A stretch of 64,000 bases of DNA, from NCBI GenBank assembly GCA_947650285.1, contig CANTFL010001468.1:124001-188000 (forward strand), in the 5' to 3' direction. The notes under the pieces were generated by a model. It ran no database searches. It saw only the letters and a program-made list of their open reading frames with translations, and was not told the DNA's origin. How positions within the stretch are numbered: position 1 is the stretch's first letter; each line of letters opens with the position of its first letter. The position numbers and the translations under genes are program-made. Below are positions 35,701 to 48,978 of the stretch, piece by piece. Source of the stretch: Hyaloperonospora brassicae (Eukaryota; Oomycota; Peronosporomycetes; Peronosporales; Peronosporaceae).

Positions 35701-38700
35701 GGTCAGTGTTTACCTCATCGAATAAGATGTATGGGTCATAACAGACAGGTCCTCCCGACCCCGGAATAGTAATGATCGATTATTGATGGAGTCGTACTCG
35801 TTTTAAATCACCATAACCCTCTGGGACCCATTAAGAGTAAAACAATGGCTAAAATGTCGGGATACGACTGTGGCATAACTACGTTCCGATAACATTCTCA
35901 ATGACACTGTGATCTTTCACTTGAATATGATATTATAGAATCTTGGTTACATATGACCAATCTGGTGGTATTGAAATTGACAAGAAGCTTAGGGATCGAT
36001 CACATATGGTATAGATATGTCGATAGACATATATCTATGCTTCGTAGATTTCAGAAAAAATGTTTGCGCATACAACTACCATCTAAATGCTTATTCTAGA
36101 ATGATATATCCGCAATACAGTGTCACCCGAATAGAGGTTACACGCCAAAGTGTCTACTTAACCTCTTACATAGCTGTGAAGGTATTAGACCGGTCACGCT
36201 TCCTATCGAAAAAGAGACGTAAATGAAGAAATGTTTTGTTGATAACGGATGTACCTAATAATAACTGTATATAGTATCTTTTGCATCGAAATAAATGGGC
36301 CATACGTATATCGTAATTGTTGCCGTAAATTGGATCAGACACAATATAAAATGGGGCACCATTGTAAGTTACATACCCAAATATAGGCACTATTTGTTAT
36401 CGGCGTCGATAATGAGATTCGAGATTCGATTGTTTGACATGTGGCTTAAAGAAGCGGTCTTTGCAAACACTTCTACAATACGGATGATAATTCTGGATCT
36501 AATTTAAGCTAAGGCAGTGTTCCGCAGAATACCGAGAGCATAATCACAGGCACATTATTATGCAATAAGCTGCTACACAGCGTTCACGTATATCCGACAC
36601 ATTTATTAACTTCTTCAGAGCAAGCGAGAGATATGAAAACAACGCAGAACTGCGGATTCTACGCCGGTAGAAGTACTTGACGACCACGACAGTCAGGTCG
36701 ATCTCGCTGACGCGGGACATCGCGAGACCTATCTCAAATATTAGGATCGAGAGAAGAGTTTAGAAGCCAAAATATTGTGTCAAGTATGTAAAAACCCATT
36801 GTGATGGGAATCATAGCTTACAAGTTATTTTGGTCAGATATGAACGAAAATATCAAGCTACAATTCTTACTTAAATTTTCTTGGGGTCGCAAGACGTCTT
36901 AATTGACCATAAGATCGTTACAAGTGAAAAATCACATTATCGAGTGGAATCAAGTCGTTACGGTATCAGATTAACCGATAGACAATCCAAATTTCTAAAA
37001 CAGATCGTAATTTAAAAATTCTGGCATAGCGCATTCCCATTATGATGTTTACTTTCGAGAGAGACCGATATTCCTAGGAATGATACAAAGGGCTGACGAA
37101 GGCTTCACCACGGGTAATCAAGCTAAGCACAATAGGGCGATGATGCGCCAGTATATATATAAACGATTGTCACTCTTTAAATTTAATGTTAGCTTCCAAG
37201 GTGATTCCACGGTAGTGCCAATCAGAATCATATATTAGTTCAAGTTGGTCATTGTCTTGTAGCCTTGCGTAACTAAATGTTTTTGATTACTTTGCGAAGC
37301 ATTATTCTTTATCACGTGGATCCGATATTACAACTGGATCCGAAAATGTTGATGAAAAGAAGCTACAAAATAAATATGGTCCTAATTACATGAGGCAGCG
37401 TCGTAACTAACGTTAGGTACATTTTGTGACTTGTGCCAGTATTGTTCTACCGATAATACGCTTCGGAGGTGGGCATAAATTCAGTATTTGACCATATTAC
37501 ATAGATATAATATTCTTAATGCGACACCCTGAATCAATGCATGCATTATATTGTCGTATTACTTGTATCGACTAAACAGAATGTTGTCAATGTGCTGCTA
37601 CAAAATTAGTTTTCTCTCTGCTATTACTATTGACTACAAAATAATAGAACGCGCTCGCCTATACGATTTGTATAAAAAATATCTGATTATTTAGAGGCAG
37701 TACTTTCAATAGAACTTTACTATTGAGTGGTGTTTGATAACATTGTCCTTATTGCTACGTCCTTTATGTAAACGAGGTTATCGACCGTAATGTTGGTGTT
37801 TGGTCATGGCCACTTCGATATATTTATTGGATATAACCGATCTGTGGCTGGCAGTAGAGCCTAAGTCTGTACAAGAGAATTGAAAAATGAACAATTGGGT
37901 TAGTAAAGTGTGTTAGATAGACTAGTATGGTGCTAAATCATAAAAGCGATCTATCGCAATATAATTCGGGTAGACATGAGATGACATCCTTTCGATCACA
38001 GTGGTGTCTGCTTATACAATTGAAACGATGCTATCATACGGCATTCTGGTACCATCATAAAAGTCCGTATGGGCTGTAAACCAAGAAAGAATTTGCGGCA
38101 TATATGGCGCGCTGGGCTGTTTGCTCTTATCGGTGGTGACGGAGCCGCTGTCATAAAATTAATTTATATCGAATTACTGTAAGTATTTTTGGTAGCACTA
38201 AACTTTTAATTTGCTTATTAACGACACGCGACAATTTTTTTTCGATTGAAAATATTTGGCCGAGCGTCGTTTTTACGGACCAACGCTCCAAATTTTGCTT
38301 TAACTTTGTCAGGCAGGCGTGTGTCTAAGACGCTAAGGACAACAGTAAGATGAGATTATGTTGCTACGGTATGTAGTTATAATGTGATTAAATTAGCGGC
38401 TCTAGGCATCACGTAGTATATAGAATTGTAGAATTACCGAATGCTTTTGCTATCCTTCCATATATTGTCTGATTAAAAAGCACCAAATAATATCGTCAAG
38501 ATGAAGCTACAATTATTGTATTATAGCAGACGGGTTCTTATATCTTGTATGAAAAGAAAATGAGCTGGCGATGCATTTGACATGCTGTCAGAAATATCGC
38601 GCATTCGACGACAATATAGCTCTATACAAGTGAGCTTCATCGTGAAAACAGATAAAAGTCAAATTAATAAGATGTAGGAGCTCACAGATTGCATAATCTT

Positions 38701-41200
38701 AAGAGTTTGCTTGTGCGTTTTAATCCAAATCTGTACGAATTTCGATTATCTCGCAAAATTTTGTACAGATATACAGCGTATTTTCATTGTGTACAACTTT
38801 CATGGAATAAGGGCTGGTGTATCGACTTCAACGACCAAAGGTCGGCTTTGTCCAGAAAAAATTTACCAGACTAGAAAATTTACATACATCCAGTGCGTGG
38901 TGTCGTCGATAATGCTAATGCCGAATTAAGTATATTGGTAGGTTGTAATAAGTCCGACCTGAGCAGTTTATATATTAAGTATTGTATTAGGTGTGCCAGG
39001 TAAAAATTATTTATAATTTCGGACTTCGCCATGGATCTCTGCATAATTGAAGACGTATCGCTTTATGTCAAATTTGTGATCGCTAATTTCAAAAAATTAC
39101 ATACATTAAATCAACGAAAGCGTTGGATTTATGGTACCTCTAGGTGTAGGTATTCTTAAACTAATGGCCTATAAAATTACACATTTAACCAGACGTTTAA
39201 TCCTACGGTATTCATGAATTCAAGCTTTTGACAGTGATTAAGTAATATGCAAATTATAGGTAATTTGTGATCAACTGCTTAGACATATGTATGTATGAAA
39301 TTAAGTTATCGTTTTGTGATATTCTAACAGTAAAAATCGGTTTAATATGATCAATCATTAATATCACAACAAAAAATGTTTAATTATTATCATCTAGGTC
39401 TTTAGCAACAAAAATATTGCTATTATTCCATTGCAATTATAGCTTTTATGATTCGATTCAATTACACTATCGTAATATAATGACTTTCGATAAAATACAT
39501 AAGGATTTAATTAGATCTTCGCGCTCGTCATCGGGCACGATGACGTGCTTTGCATACGCGTGTGCTAGTAGTAGAGAAGCGCTTAAATCAGGGTAGCGAT
39601 ATTGTTGCTGCCTCTATATCAAGCTGTACTGTTCTTACGAATCATGGCTTCTCCTTCTGATTGTTGTGACGCACAGGATCACACTTGACACAGTCTGGCT
39701 GATCAATCGCAGTATAATGTTTCCTTTAAGAGGTCTGGAGTGGGCTTAGTGTCGATGACGTCGTAGTTTACCCGCAATACGCGTCAGAACCCGAATCCTT
39801 GTACCTCTTGATACAGTGTATAAATTATGGTATTCTGCATACAGACTCTTTCAGGTCTTGTCGAGAATGTTGGTATGTTTCAATAAGTAATTGTTTAGAA
39901 TTGGCTCTTAACTAGCCACCCTACATATCGAGTATCAAATCGCGATATGCGCGCAGAAGTCTAACAAAATAATGAAGCTGAAGGTTTAATTTTCGAGCAC
40001 TTCTCTTGACGTTTATTAATAATTCGAAAGTATATACGAAAACATATTTGGTTTGCATAACGATTACAATGATTTGCTTACCGCAAGTGTTGATGCGAAG
40101 ATGTTGCTTGAAGCTGAGAAACGCGAGCGAGGCCACTCAACCGCTTCTTTCCGGGATCTACTAATTTGGTCTTCTTACCAAGCAATGATCCATCGGAACG
40201 TTAAGGTCATGCAGCGATTTGGTGGCTGAGAAATTCTGTCTGGTTTAACAACATATCATAAAAAGAGCTTTTCATTCTGAGGGACCACTGTAAATTATTC
40301 TCGTCCCTTGAGGTAAAACATATGCTGATTAATCAAAATGTATGTGTACTTGAACTATATATCTGAGGTTATACTGAACAACCACGAAATTCGACATACT
40401 AGCGTAGAATATGGCATTTTTATTGGAACCACCGAATTCGTATTTACTTTCTTGAGCACAAAATCCAGGTGCTTGTGATGTGTTGTTCATAACCACGAAG
40501 AAAAAAATCATTTTATGCAAATTAAGGAAACCAAAGTTAAGAACTTCGAATATTTTATTCATGATATCTTGATATCATCAGGGGTCGTACAAATGATATG
40601 TGGGCGTTGCTTGTACTGAACAAATTCATAAAAAGGGCTAGGAAGCCCTGTAACCCCAATGTTTTGGATAATCGAAACCAAATCGAAACAAAGGTTTACA
40701 TATTTTGAGAAACACCTAAATTTGGCAAGATGGAACTGGATCTCGCGAATACAAGAAACATACCATGATTTGCGCTACATGTACCAATAAAGAAAACGAA
40801 AGTCGATCTAGAGATGAAATTGAACATTTAGATTTCTCCAGAAAAATATGTCATCTATTATACAAATCTTTTCTAGCACGTCGATGTTAGTAAGGGTTTA
40901 AATCAGCTCCTTATATTTGCTTTCGACGCTACAGGAATACTTAAGGCTTGGCGTACATAGACTTAAATTCAGTAGATAAAGGAAGAATTTATTCGTGTGG
41001 AGAAGCGCGAATGTAGAATGACGGAAGTGTGGATCGCGCGATTCACCTTAAGTGCCCTACCAGTTTGATTGGTGGAGCGCGTACGGAGATGGTCCTGTTG
41101 GGATGAGGATGGTGATCAAACGACTGATTGAAGGAAAACGACTGTCCTAGTCGCGCAGGATGATCCACATTCTAAACTGGATACCGCTGGGTGGTGTGGA
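32758..41200. other. AT-rich stretch without supported genes
   Basis: No recognisable gene. The longest frames (34,868-35,473, up to 119 codons) overlap one another in different frames with no domain, so they are probably chance. A weak resemblance to the Gypsy integrase region near 37,100-37,250 was not strong enough to call. Confidence 0.5.
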
Positions 41201-41229
41201 TCACATAATTGGTGTGGATCATATACCGC

Positions 41230-41348
41230 GATCCACTACGCCGCGATCCACTGTGGGGCTATGCGCTGTGGAGCGATCCGCTGTGGATCGATCCGCTGTG
41301 GAGCGATCAGCTGTGGATCGATCCATTACGGAGCATCCGCTATGAACC
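41230..41348. repeat. 15-bp minisatellite (GATCCGCTGTGGAGC type)
   Basis: About eight units of 15 bp, variants of GATCCGCTGTGGATC/AGC, run without gaps. Because 15 is divisible by three, one frame reads a DPLW(S/I) pentapeptide array, but the frame (41,209-41,628) has no other support as a gene. Confidence 0.85.
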
Positions 41349-41949
41349 ACATGATGTAAGAGACAAACGACATAGACAGGCGGTGCACAACAGTCAACCT
41401 AGCGAACCGTTAGCTATAGCCATAGGGTTTGGATTTGGTTGGTTTATATTAAACATAATTGAATATGCATTGAATGACACGCGTCGACTTCTCCCGGGCA
41501 GAGTCTTTGGCCTCCTGTTGAATAGAGAGTCACCCACGTATCAGCGGACTTTGCCCTTATATTGTTTGGCCAGGCGAAAAGTCAATTCTCACGCCCCCTC
41601 TACTGCGATAGGACGCACTGAACCCTAAGGTTCGGATTCAAGATCGCGAGACGGCTCGAGTGGTCAGAAAGATCGCGCATCAAGCATCACCCCTGGCAAA
41701 GACGACTCTGAGAGATCACTCGCGTTACAAGCGATCAAGTGAAGAATTTCACGCGATTCGCACCTACGTTTGGCCGGGTGTAGCATTTCCACCTTATCAA
41801 CACCTATCCCTAAGACGGTCAAGTTCAGCTTCAGCTCAAGTCCACCAAGAAGAGCGCAACCCGTCCCACCGACAGGTACACAAGGTGAGCAAGAACATTC
41901 ATAACACGGAATTAGGGTATCCCTCCGTTAGTCGGTAGTCCGGGCGCCA

Positions 41950-41995
41950 GTGGAGAGCCGGGATCACAAGAAAAATGTGATCACCGCTCCTCCAC
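41950..41995. repeat. Imperfect 20-bp hairpin
   Basis: GTGGAGAGCCGGGATCACA pairs, with small bulges, with TGTGATCACCGCTCCTCCAC across a seven-base A-rich loop. No gene is adjacent. Confidence 0.65.
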
Positions 41996-41999
41996 ATTT

Positions 42000-44900
42000 G
42001 CCGCACTGCATTATCCCCAAATGAACATCGTAAAGGATATCTATTTCACGTAAATATGTTTCGTTTAAGAAGTTCTATATCGTGTCGGTAATGTTATCTT
42101 CTGATCGCACTGCTTGTTAAGCAAATTTCTATCTGTAGTTGTAAAATTTATGATCAGTTAGCTCGATAAGCTTCATCTCACTCGCGTAAGAGTGAGAGAA
42201 GTTCCCAACATCATGACTCAGATATGAATAGCGAATAAGAATTATATACAATAGGTAATTGATATCGCGGCCATTCACTCAAAATATTGGCTCTGCGGAA
42301 GAATATCAGTTTGTGAGTGATTTTGGTCAAGGCCTTAGTGGCTGATAATCGATAAGTTACCATGTTGCTAACTCACTGACGATCCCGTCACGAGATTTCT
42401 GAAATACTGTCACCGACTCAATTTGGTTTATTATGATTCAAGCCAAACCGCATTCAAGTATTATTGAACTTGTCATGTACTCAATTAGATGTAACCTCGA
42501 TGTGTAAGGAAAAGATCCTAAACCTGGATTGCCTATCGATAAAGAAGCCGACGAGCAAAATTAATTCTGAGACTTCCGCTTTAATCGTCACCGTATCCTG
42601 ATTAATTCCTTGCTCTCGGTCTAATGACTTTGTCTCGTCAGGCTAGCACTCATCCCGCCAATTCTTCAGGGAGACGCATTCGCTGGGCCTGTTAGCTTTT
42701 GTCGAAGTTAAAGTAACTATTTCGTGTTATCTTTATGCCCCGACCTATTAATTTTGTTTTACTCTTTTAATAAGCAACATTCTAGTGTTGCAGTTGTCCT
42801 CGTGAGCTTCGCGCTAATTGCATCAATCTTTGCGGTAATACGACGTGCCGTGTTGTTCAATCCGATCTGGATCCTTTTCTTCATGAGACCTATAAAATTA
42901 GGTTGTTAGGGACAGTATACTTCTCGCGCCTTTTGATGCAGTCACAATTTATTGTGAAATTATCTATTTGGCCGATCTACATTCTACAAACTGGTCCTTT
43001 TCTCGCTATTTACGCAGTATACATCGGTCGAGTTATCGGCGTCGCCAAAATCCAAATTTTTTTGCTAGTTCTGGATAAGTACAGCGTACTTTTCTGCAAT
43101 ATGTCGCAGATTTGTGGGTCAGCTTTAAATATTCTCGACTTTAGCATTGGTCAGTGTCCGTAATATGTATGATTTCATATTTAAATCTGAGCATTTGCTT
43201 ACAATTAATGCGCTATTATAATTATAATCGACATGTCTCACATCTTAGATACTATTAGGAAATGTTTCCTTCTTATCGAACTTTAAACTTTTTTTTCGTG
43301 TGGGAATATTTTACTCCATTTCAGCATAGATGCAGCACCTGCGCAAGCAGCTACATTTTTAGGATCGAAAATACTATTTTATGAATCTAGGAACATAGTG
43401 TGAAAGTAACAGCCAAGCCGATCTGTACTTCTGCCATGATTACTACCCTACAAGCAAGCTATCGTAATGATATTTTAATAATAATATATAATGATGATCC
43501 TTGTGCGCAATGGGTTATGTACCGACATCAACATCCTACCTGATCGTATAGATCAACCAAATTAGCTCTTTTACAGTCATTTAACGACGGAAACATAAAT
43601 ATGGATATCAAATTCAAACGCTAGATCCACATATCGTACATTATATTCCATTAAAAATCCCGGAGTGACGTGGCCTTTCCATAAATATCCAACACGATAA
43701 AGGCATCATCGTGCTGATCTTTTCATTGTAAATTGAAATTTGATCAAAAGCAAGTCATTGTTCGATATTCTTTAGTCGCAGAGCGCACTGTAGCTATCGT
43801 CGAATAAACTTTTCATATAATCTCACTCAAGATGACAAATTGCCCGTGATACAGGCGTTGCGCAGAGTCATTGTACACCCCTCATTCGACAAGGAATTGC
43901 CACATTATATTTATCTTCGATATACTGGTGAATTAATCGGATGTTATTGCGAGGTGAATCAATGACTGGGGTTGACGTGGTGGTAGGTACCCTTATCAAT
44001 TATTTATCAGCTTAAACAGATGTTGCTGCATCAGTATGTCGTTCATGATTACCAAATGTGGCAAACCTCATCTTTCGTTACTATATGACGACTTCGACAT
44101 AGCGTCTGGAGTGCAATCTTGGAATGTCCTGAAACGTCTGATGACTTTTTTCCCAGTAAATTGACACACTAGGCGAAGAGCAATACACCTTTCAGCGTTT
44201 CACTGTTTACCTTATCAGTGTGAAGTGTCTAAATTTTGTGTAACATAAGTGCTAGGAACCTCCTGAGTAATGAAGGGTACATTTATAGGATCAAGACCCC
44301 CATCGATCCCTTAGCTACAAGAAAGTAAGGTGTCCCAAAGAAAGTGAGCTTTTTGACATATACACATTCTTCTTACATCGATCATCAAGCTTGACTAATA
44401 GATCCGTCTCCGATCGTAACACTTGGCTCTAGCTGAGGCTCTTCGAAAGTCCCTTAATGTATTACATGGATCGATCTCGAGCCTGCATTTGACTTAAGTC
44501 CTCGCATTTTAAGGCGGGAATTGGTATACATAGCACAACAATACAAGCGCATCGATCACAATATATCGGCCTCCCTAATGACTTTCAAGCAACACAGTGA
44601 AAAAATAGTATTAATCGGTCTTGTTTGAAAAGGGTAGATATCTCAAGATATGGGGTATGAGCATGAATCGATATTACTCTGTTATGATCTTAGGAGTTTC
44701 CTTAAGCCGAAAAGGGCTTGTTCGATATATTAAAACCTGAGGTATTGAGGCTGGTAGACACACACCCTCATTTTTACGGCCATATTCTTCATTATGTTTG
44801 GGGGAAGACATAGTAGTAATTGTTGTTGTGAAACACGTCGCACTTACACTAGGTACAGCGTAATATTGTGCCCTTAACAATACAAGGTCAATATACGTAT

Positions 44901-45138
44901 GGACGGATTGGCGAAAAGGCAGCTTGTCGGAACGCGAAAGGGACCTATGCGATACGGGTGCGCCAATGTAACGGTACCAGACTTTGGTTGTGCAATAAAG
45001 GTATGGGTACGTCTAACCTGTGGTGTACCGATTGTTTAGATTAGGTAGTACTAAATCCGGTGGTGAAGGGTTCCAGATACATAAAAACACACGTTTCGAG
45101 TACTTTAGTAGATAAAAGAGATTAGAACATTACAGGTT
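42000..45138. other. AT-rich stretch without supported genes
   Basis: Frames at 42,724-42,909 and 42,903-43,163 translate into hydrophobic peptides, as AT-rich sequence often does. They lack a recognisable family and are not linked by obvious splice sites. The rest shows only short frames. Confidence 0.5.
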
Positions 45139-45310
45139 AAAGATTGCTATTTCTAACACACTGTTTGTTATTTCGACCATAATTTTAGCAAGCTACACAC
45201 GCCAAAACTTCAACAATTTCCGCCACACCACACTTTAATAAGTTCCACCACACCACACTTTATTAAGTGCCACCACACCACAACTTTTGTTTAAAAAAAG
45301 CACCACAGCA
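45139..45310 (+). repeat. Left terminal inverted repeat of the MULE
   Basis: Starts AAAGATTGCTATTTC and aligns with the reverse complement of the right end (GGGACTTGCTATTTC). It contains repeated CCACACCACACTTT words with AAGTTCC / AAGTGCC spacers. Confidence 0.75.
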
Positions 45311-45399
45311 TTAAACTATCGTACCAAACCACCACCTCATAGCCAAACGCAACCCACAAACCGTCTTTGCAGATCGAGACGCGCTTATAGATCATGTCA

Positions 45400-45995
45400 A
45401 GTAGCTTGTACTGGAGGTAAGTTTCGCATTCACAATCAAACGATTGGACAACGCGCGCACCCATCCACTTGCAAAACTAGATTGTGAGTTTGGCGGCTCA
45501 TTTCAAAAGCGAAAGTCAGTCTTGTGATGGAAAAGGACCACCGAGAAAGCGGGACGCGTTTGATCGTCTACAGGTGGAAAGCAACTAGAAGCCAGCGGAA
45601 TGATGGATGTCATCTTCAAGTAAATTGTGGTGGGAACAACGATGCCCTAGCCTTGTTGGACATCCGAGTAGTCGGCGCCTGATAAAAATGCATTTGAGTC
45701 TATCCAGAAGATGATAGCAGCTGGTGTGCCTGTGCGTCAAGTGCTGACATCGCTGCGTCAATAGGACTCAGCATCAGCCGACGATCGCAAAAACAATAAA
45801 AAAACGCCATAGCAAACCTCGTCGCGTTGTATTGTACGGTAGATGGCCAATTTAAGAGCAAATGAACGAGCCTGAATCCGAAAGTTTCTATAGCGCGCTC
45901 GAATGCAGCAATGATGGCAAGTGAAAAATACGCTTTTTTACGCATGTGGAATCTGCGGCGATCGCCCAATAGTTCAGTTCAGTGCTTTTGTAGAC
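45400..45995 (+). pseudogene. MULE transposase, N-terminal half (broken)
   Basis: Traces of the FAR1/WRKY-GCM1-like N-terminus: CEFGGSFQKRK near 45,490, then HPSSRRL at about 45,660, then the helical region ESIQKMIAAGVPVRQVLTSLRQ. Sequence around 45,930-45,995 corresponds to the stretch running into the first catalytic Asp and ends FVD at the Copia border. Several stops and frame changes are present. The opposite strand also shows an open frame (45,700-45,969), which I regard as a shadow. Confidence 0.65.
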
Positions 45996-46307
45996 TGTGT
46001 AATTTGAATTTGCAGCGACAGGTGCCAAGTAGCAACAGTTGTCAAAAATGTAATGGGTGCGGAGCGACAGGGTCAGTGCGACGTTGCCATGTCTTGGTGG
46101 ATAAGGAGTGAAGGGGTCTGAATGACAACAAAATCGGTTGGTCTAGAAGCGTGCGGAAAAGAGAAGATATGAGACCATGCACAGCACCTGCAAGAGTAGT
46201 AGTAGTGTGCACTAGGAATAGCCAAGTGCGCAAGTATATGTAAATGTCAGTTCCAAAAACACCATCCCGTGCTAACATCTCCATTGAGCAAACCGTAATC
46301 TTCAACA
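45996..46307 (+). repeat. 5' LTR of the Copia element
   Basis: 312 bp, ending CTTCAACA. Contains the ATG at 46,244 from which gag can be read straight through the LTR end and the primer site. Confidence 0.9.
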
Positions 46308-46910
46308 GGGTTATGAGCCCGAAAGACGCCGTGAGCTTAATGAAGAAGATGGGTAAGCAGAAGTACTTGAGTGGAGGAGTTCCGATTGAGTGGGATGGGC
46401 GTGATTGGCAGTTTTACAAGCTGGTCATGCGAAATGTATTCGATGAGCAGAAGATGAGTGACATGATTGACGAGCGGTATGATAAGGCCAAGCTTACCAC
46501 TGCGGAAGGCCAAGAAGCATACGATCAACTTCAGCTCCGGGCGAAGCGCTACATCTTTACTAGCCTATCGCGAGATCTGCTACATCAGGTGCGCGAGCAC
46601 ACAACAGCACCAGAGCTATGGAAAGCTTTGGTGGCTTTATACGAGGACAAGTCGTACCCCACACATCGAGGAAACCGTGTAAGACAGATGGTTCATGAGC
46701 TTTGGAATGCAAAGCTGGAGGTAGGTGAAGATGTGAATGCGCATTTTGCAATGATGTTTAATCTCAGGACGGATCTGGCTGATCCACAATACACCGTGAA
46801 CGAACTTGATATGCGTGAAGCTTTGTTATCTAGTTTGCCGACAACGACTCAATTCAACCAACTGCGACACACAGTATGATTTGCGGGTGACGCGGCGATC
46901 TATACACCAG
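46244..46910 (+). pseudogene. Copia Gag
   Basis: An ATG at 46,244 inside the LTR opens a 211-codon frame that crosses the LTR end and primer site (SIEQTVIFNRVMSPKDAV) into a Copia-type Gag (VPIEWDGRDWQFYKL, SRDLLHQVREHTTAPELW, LVALYEDKS). A stop at 46,877-46,879 is followed by homologous sequence, and the frame shifts near 46,911 to join the zinc-knuckle part. An internal start at the Met of VMSPKDAV is the alternative if transcription begins downstream of the first ATG. Confidence 0.85.
46308..46321 (+). other. Primer-binding site, initiator-tRNA-Met half molecule type
   Basis: GGGTTATGAGCCC follows the LTR directly. It is complementary to the anticodon stem-loop of initiator tRNA-Met (GGGCTCATAACCC), not to the tRNA 3' end. 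Priming by a 5' half of this tRNA is established for Drosophila copia and some relatives. Confidence 0.75.
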
Positions 46911-47760
46911 AAAAATTCGAAAGCTGATTCGAACAGGTGCTGCCCTGCAAGAAGAGGCCAAGAGCGGATTGGGCATTGCCGCTCTGATGAGCACAAGGCG
47001 CAGGGACGTGGAAAATCAGCGTGAACATAAGAAAGGTGTTCATGGTGGTAATAGCAAAGGGTTTAACGCTATTAACATAGCGAAAGGGCTGGGTAGAGCG
47101 AAGGACAAACAGAAGAAGTGCTACACGTGCAGCAGTTACGAGCATATGAAGAGAGATTGTCCTCATCGTGCAAAATATGACGATGCGTCGACACCAGCCA
47201 GAGATAAAGGCGGCGATCGTGATAAAGGTAAACGCAATGCGAAGACAAACTTCACGCGACGTGACGTGCTTGGTATCTTTGTTGAGGATCAAGACGTAGA
47301 AACCAGTGAAATGGGGCATGTGGACGATGTCGAATGCATTGTTGAAACACAGAAAGAGACCAATTCCGTCGAGATGCAGGAGTGGTACATCGACACTGCA
47401 TCAAACACTCATGTGGTCGGTGACAAACGATACTATATTCGATATAGGGAGCTTTCGATCGACGAAGCGATTGTGCGTGGCGTTGCACCAAGCTTCCAGG
47501 AACAACCAGTTGGTGTTGGAACGATCGTTCTTGAGACACTTGTCGAAGGAAAGACAGTCCATACTGTGATCGACGACGTGCTCTTAGTTCCTGGTGCGAT
47601 CAACCCGCTTTTGTCGATGGGACGTGCACTCGACGATGGATTTAAATTCGGGTGGGACTCGAACACGCACCGATTTACTATGATAAAGAGCAACGAAGCA
47701 GTGGCACAAGCTGACAAAGTAGGAGCAGTTTGGGTGTTCGAGGGGGAAATCGCAGCTTGA
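46911..47760 (+). pseudogene. Copia zinc knuckle and aspartic protease
   Basis: Contains the nucleocapsid knuckle CYTCSSYEHMKRDC (C-x2-C-x4-H-x4-C) near 47,120 and a Copia-type protease (WYIDTASNTHVVG; DTA in the place of the catalytic D-[ST]-[AG]), followed by VIDDVLLVPG and LLSMGRALDDGF. It ends at a TGA (47,758) that is followed in the same frame by the integrase, so Pol is interrupted by nonsense mutations here and about 55 bases on. Confidence 0.88.
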
Positions 47761-48780
47761 GATACGGTTGGCAAAAGTATAGAGACGCGCGTGATAAACT
47801 TTACAGCTTAAGATGGTGTCACTGATCTGCAGTTGTGGCATAAGCGCTTGGGTCATGTGTGCCCACAGTACATCAAGCTGATGGTGAATAAGAAGCTTGT
47901 CGATGGTATGATGCTCTCAGGACGAGATGTACATGACTGTGAGACATGTCACTTGGCAAAGCAAGTACGAAAGTCATTCAGGAAGTCGCTGGACCGCAAA
48001 ATTGTCATGCCAAATCAACTTGTTTATGCAGAGATGCTAGTGCCGGGCATCTCTTGCGGCACAAGAGTTGGAGCAATTTTGGTCATCATGGATGCATTCA
48101 GCAAGTTTGTGACGACCTACATGCTGCGCACGAAAGCAGCAAGTGCAGCGGCCGCTACTTTGAAGCAGTACTTTGCTTGGGCTGAACGACAAGCTCGTCG
48201 TCATACAAGCGAAAACATCGGCTATACAAGGGCTGCATATCCGGTACGACAACTACTTACGGACAAAGGTGGTGAGCTCGCGAGTTCCGAATTCAAGCAA
48301 TGGTTATATATTCGAGGCATAAAACATGTACAAGTTGGACCAGCCAGTTCGCAGCAGAACCCATGCGAACGGGTTCACAGGACATTAACGGAGATGACGC
48401 GAACGATGTTGCAACACTCGGGCATGTCTAAAATATTTTGGACGGATGCATTTCAATAAGCTGTCTATATTAAGAACCGCATATTTTCTCGTGGATGCGC
48501 AAGCACACCGTACGAAACAATGTTTGGAATGCGACCAGACATCCATCATCTTCGAACTTTTGGCTCACTGTCGTATGCGCACGTCAAAGCTAACGCACGT
48601 CGTCACAAGCTGCACCGTAACGCAAAGATCGGGTATGTTTTGGGTTACGCAGAAGATATCGTGGGTTGAAAACTCTACTTTCCGGATGAACGCACGCGGA
48701 AATACGTGCCTGACATTCGGGTGAACGAGAACGTTCTCTACCGCCGCCGACATACCAAGGCATATGTTGCAACCGACACC
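47761..48780 (+). pseudogene. Copia integrase
   Basis: The frame continues with the GAG-pre-integrase zinc site (WHKRLGHV ... CETCHLAK) and catalytic core: VIMDAFSKFV, LTDKGGELASSEFK (second Asp) and QQNPCERVHRTLTEM (Glu). The usual glycine-rich NGxxER form is altered to NPCER. Stops interrupt at 48,457 and about 48,669, each followed by conserved sequence in the same frame (NRIFSRGCASTPYETMFG; KLYFPDERTRKYV). Confidence 0.88.
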
Positions 48781-48792
48781 GTGGATTTTTGC

Positions 48793-48978
48793 GATGTAAC
48801 CATCGACGAGGGCGACAGCGGTGTCGATGCAGACGAAGACGTGACCAATATGTGCTACGACGTATGTGACAGCGATGACGTACGTGATGTAACCATCGAC
48901 GAGGGCGACAGCGGTGTTGATAAAAATGGAGACGTGACCAGTATGTTCAACGTGGTCTATGGGGTGAAGACCAACGAG
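48793..48978 (+). repeat. Imperfect 93-bp tandem repeat in Copia pol spacer
   Basis: GATGTAACCATCGACGAGGG starts at 48,793 and again at 48,886. The two units encode VTIDEGDSGVD with acidic continuation. It lies in the linker between integrase and RT, a region usually tolerant of length change. Confidence 0.8.

Noticed and set aside
37100..37250. Second Gypsy fossil near 37.1 kb
   Set aside because: GGCTTCACC and a few following words resemble the integrase region at 25,379-25,520, but the match is too broken to separate from chance by eye.
42724..43163. Hydrophobic peptides suggestive of a membrane protein
   Set aside because: AT-rich sequence yields hydrophobic codons. There are no family motifs, no consistent splice sites, and stops between the pieces.
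45095..45103. TTCGAGTAC as the MULE target-site duplication
   Set aside because: It lies 35 bp outside the left end and differs by one base from the string outside the right end; mentioned with the element but not accepted.
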